Assembly (NCBI RefSeq): GCF_024346055.1 | Contig: NZ_JAGQCH010000018.1 | Coordinates: forward strand, 1 to 63,945 | DNA: 63,945 nt | Direction of reading: 5' to 3' | Source of the DNA: Cyanobium sp. Cruz CV13-4-11 | GTDB lineage: Bacteria > Cyanobacteriota > Cyanobacteriia > PCC-6307 > Cyanobiaceae | Part shown: positions 63,818-63,945 of the stretch, in pieces | Numbering within the stretch: the stretch's first letter is position 1 | Layout of the letters: every line of letters begins with the position of its first letter | The notes under the pieces: model-generated | What the model was told of the DNA's origin: nothing | Seen by the model: only the letters and a program-made list of their open reading frames with translations | Database searches by the model: none | Made by a program: the position numbers and the translations under genes

Positions 63818-63945
63818 CGTAAGCGTTCAGGGGGCGTGACAGCATGCGGCGAACTCTGTCTCTGCTGAATCCTTGACAGCGGCCTGATTCTCGTTTGCAT
63901 CTCAGGCAGAGACTGTTTGCGATGGGCGCCCCACCAACAGGGATT

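Overview
This GC-rich window looks like chromosomal DNA from a picocyanobacterium of the Cyanobium/Synechococcus type. The evidence is the gene content: chlorophyll synthase (chlG), the cytochrome b6f subunit gene petP, demethylphylloquinone methyltransferase (menG), the cyanobacterial clpR-clpP3 pair, and several small proteins of a picocyanobacterial character. Genes are tightly packed, with many ATGA, GTGA and TGATG overlaps and several GTG or TTG starts.

Layout. 1-5.3 kb: a decaying border with an IS5-type transposase tail, a remnant of a protein-sorting signal, an intact class V aminotransferase and a broken second copy of it, an MscS channel and an aquaporin. 5.3-38.6 kb: conserved core. 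This holds murE, a glutaredoxin-like gene, yidD, rpsD, a broken methyltransferase, trpC, lpdA, a SpoU methyltransferase, tRNA-Leu(CAG), murA, tRNA-Leu(CAA), argD, folC, a pentapeptide protein, an FAD oxidoreductase/amidohydrolase/DUF4359 cluster, tRNA-His, a DgcN/DgcA-like pair, miaB, ddl, ftsQ, ftsZ, the SRP RNA gene, panB, hemW, a PIN/TRAM protein, clpR-clpP3, ilvC, an MFS-like protein, cobD, a sugar transferase and a glycosyltransferase.

38.67-44.89 kb is a small genomic island at the 3' end of tRNA-Ser(CGA), bounded by a 15-bp direct repeat. It carries a YhaV-type toxin with an AbrB-like antitoxin and a palindromic operator, a SLOG/DUF2493 protein, a Gp157-like phage gene interrupted by two in-frame TAG codons, a Rad52-type annealing protein, a lone recombinase core-binding domain, and an integrase whose catalytic half has been replaced by a reversed 5' piece of recD2.

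45.0-53.6 kb: comEC, then a five-gene operon (arylsulfatase, formylglycine-generating enzyme, DUF1622, DUF202, bile-acid/sodium-symporter family transporter). It is divergent from an AraC-type regulator, which is followed by a beta-barrel outer-membrane protein. This looks like a sulfate-ester uptake and hydrolysis unit and is the most coherent candidate system in the window. 53.6-63.9 kb returns to core genes: glyQ, menG, hisF, petP, chlG, a class A PBP, rsmB, an alkyltransferase-like protein, trmH and a sugar-locus-type methyltransferase.

All calls rest on reading the sequence and recognising families. No database search was run.
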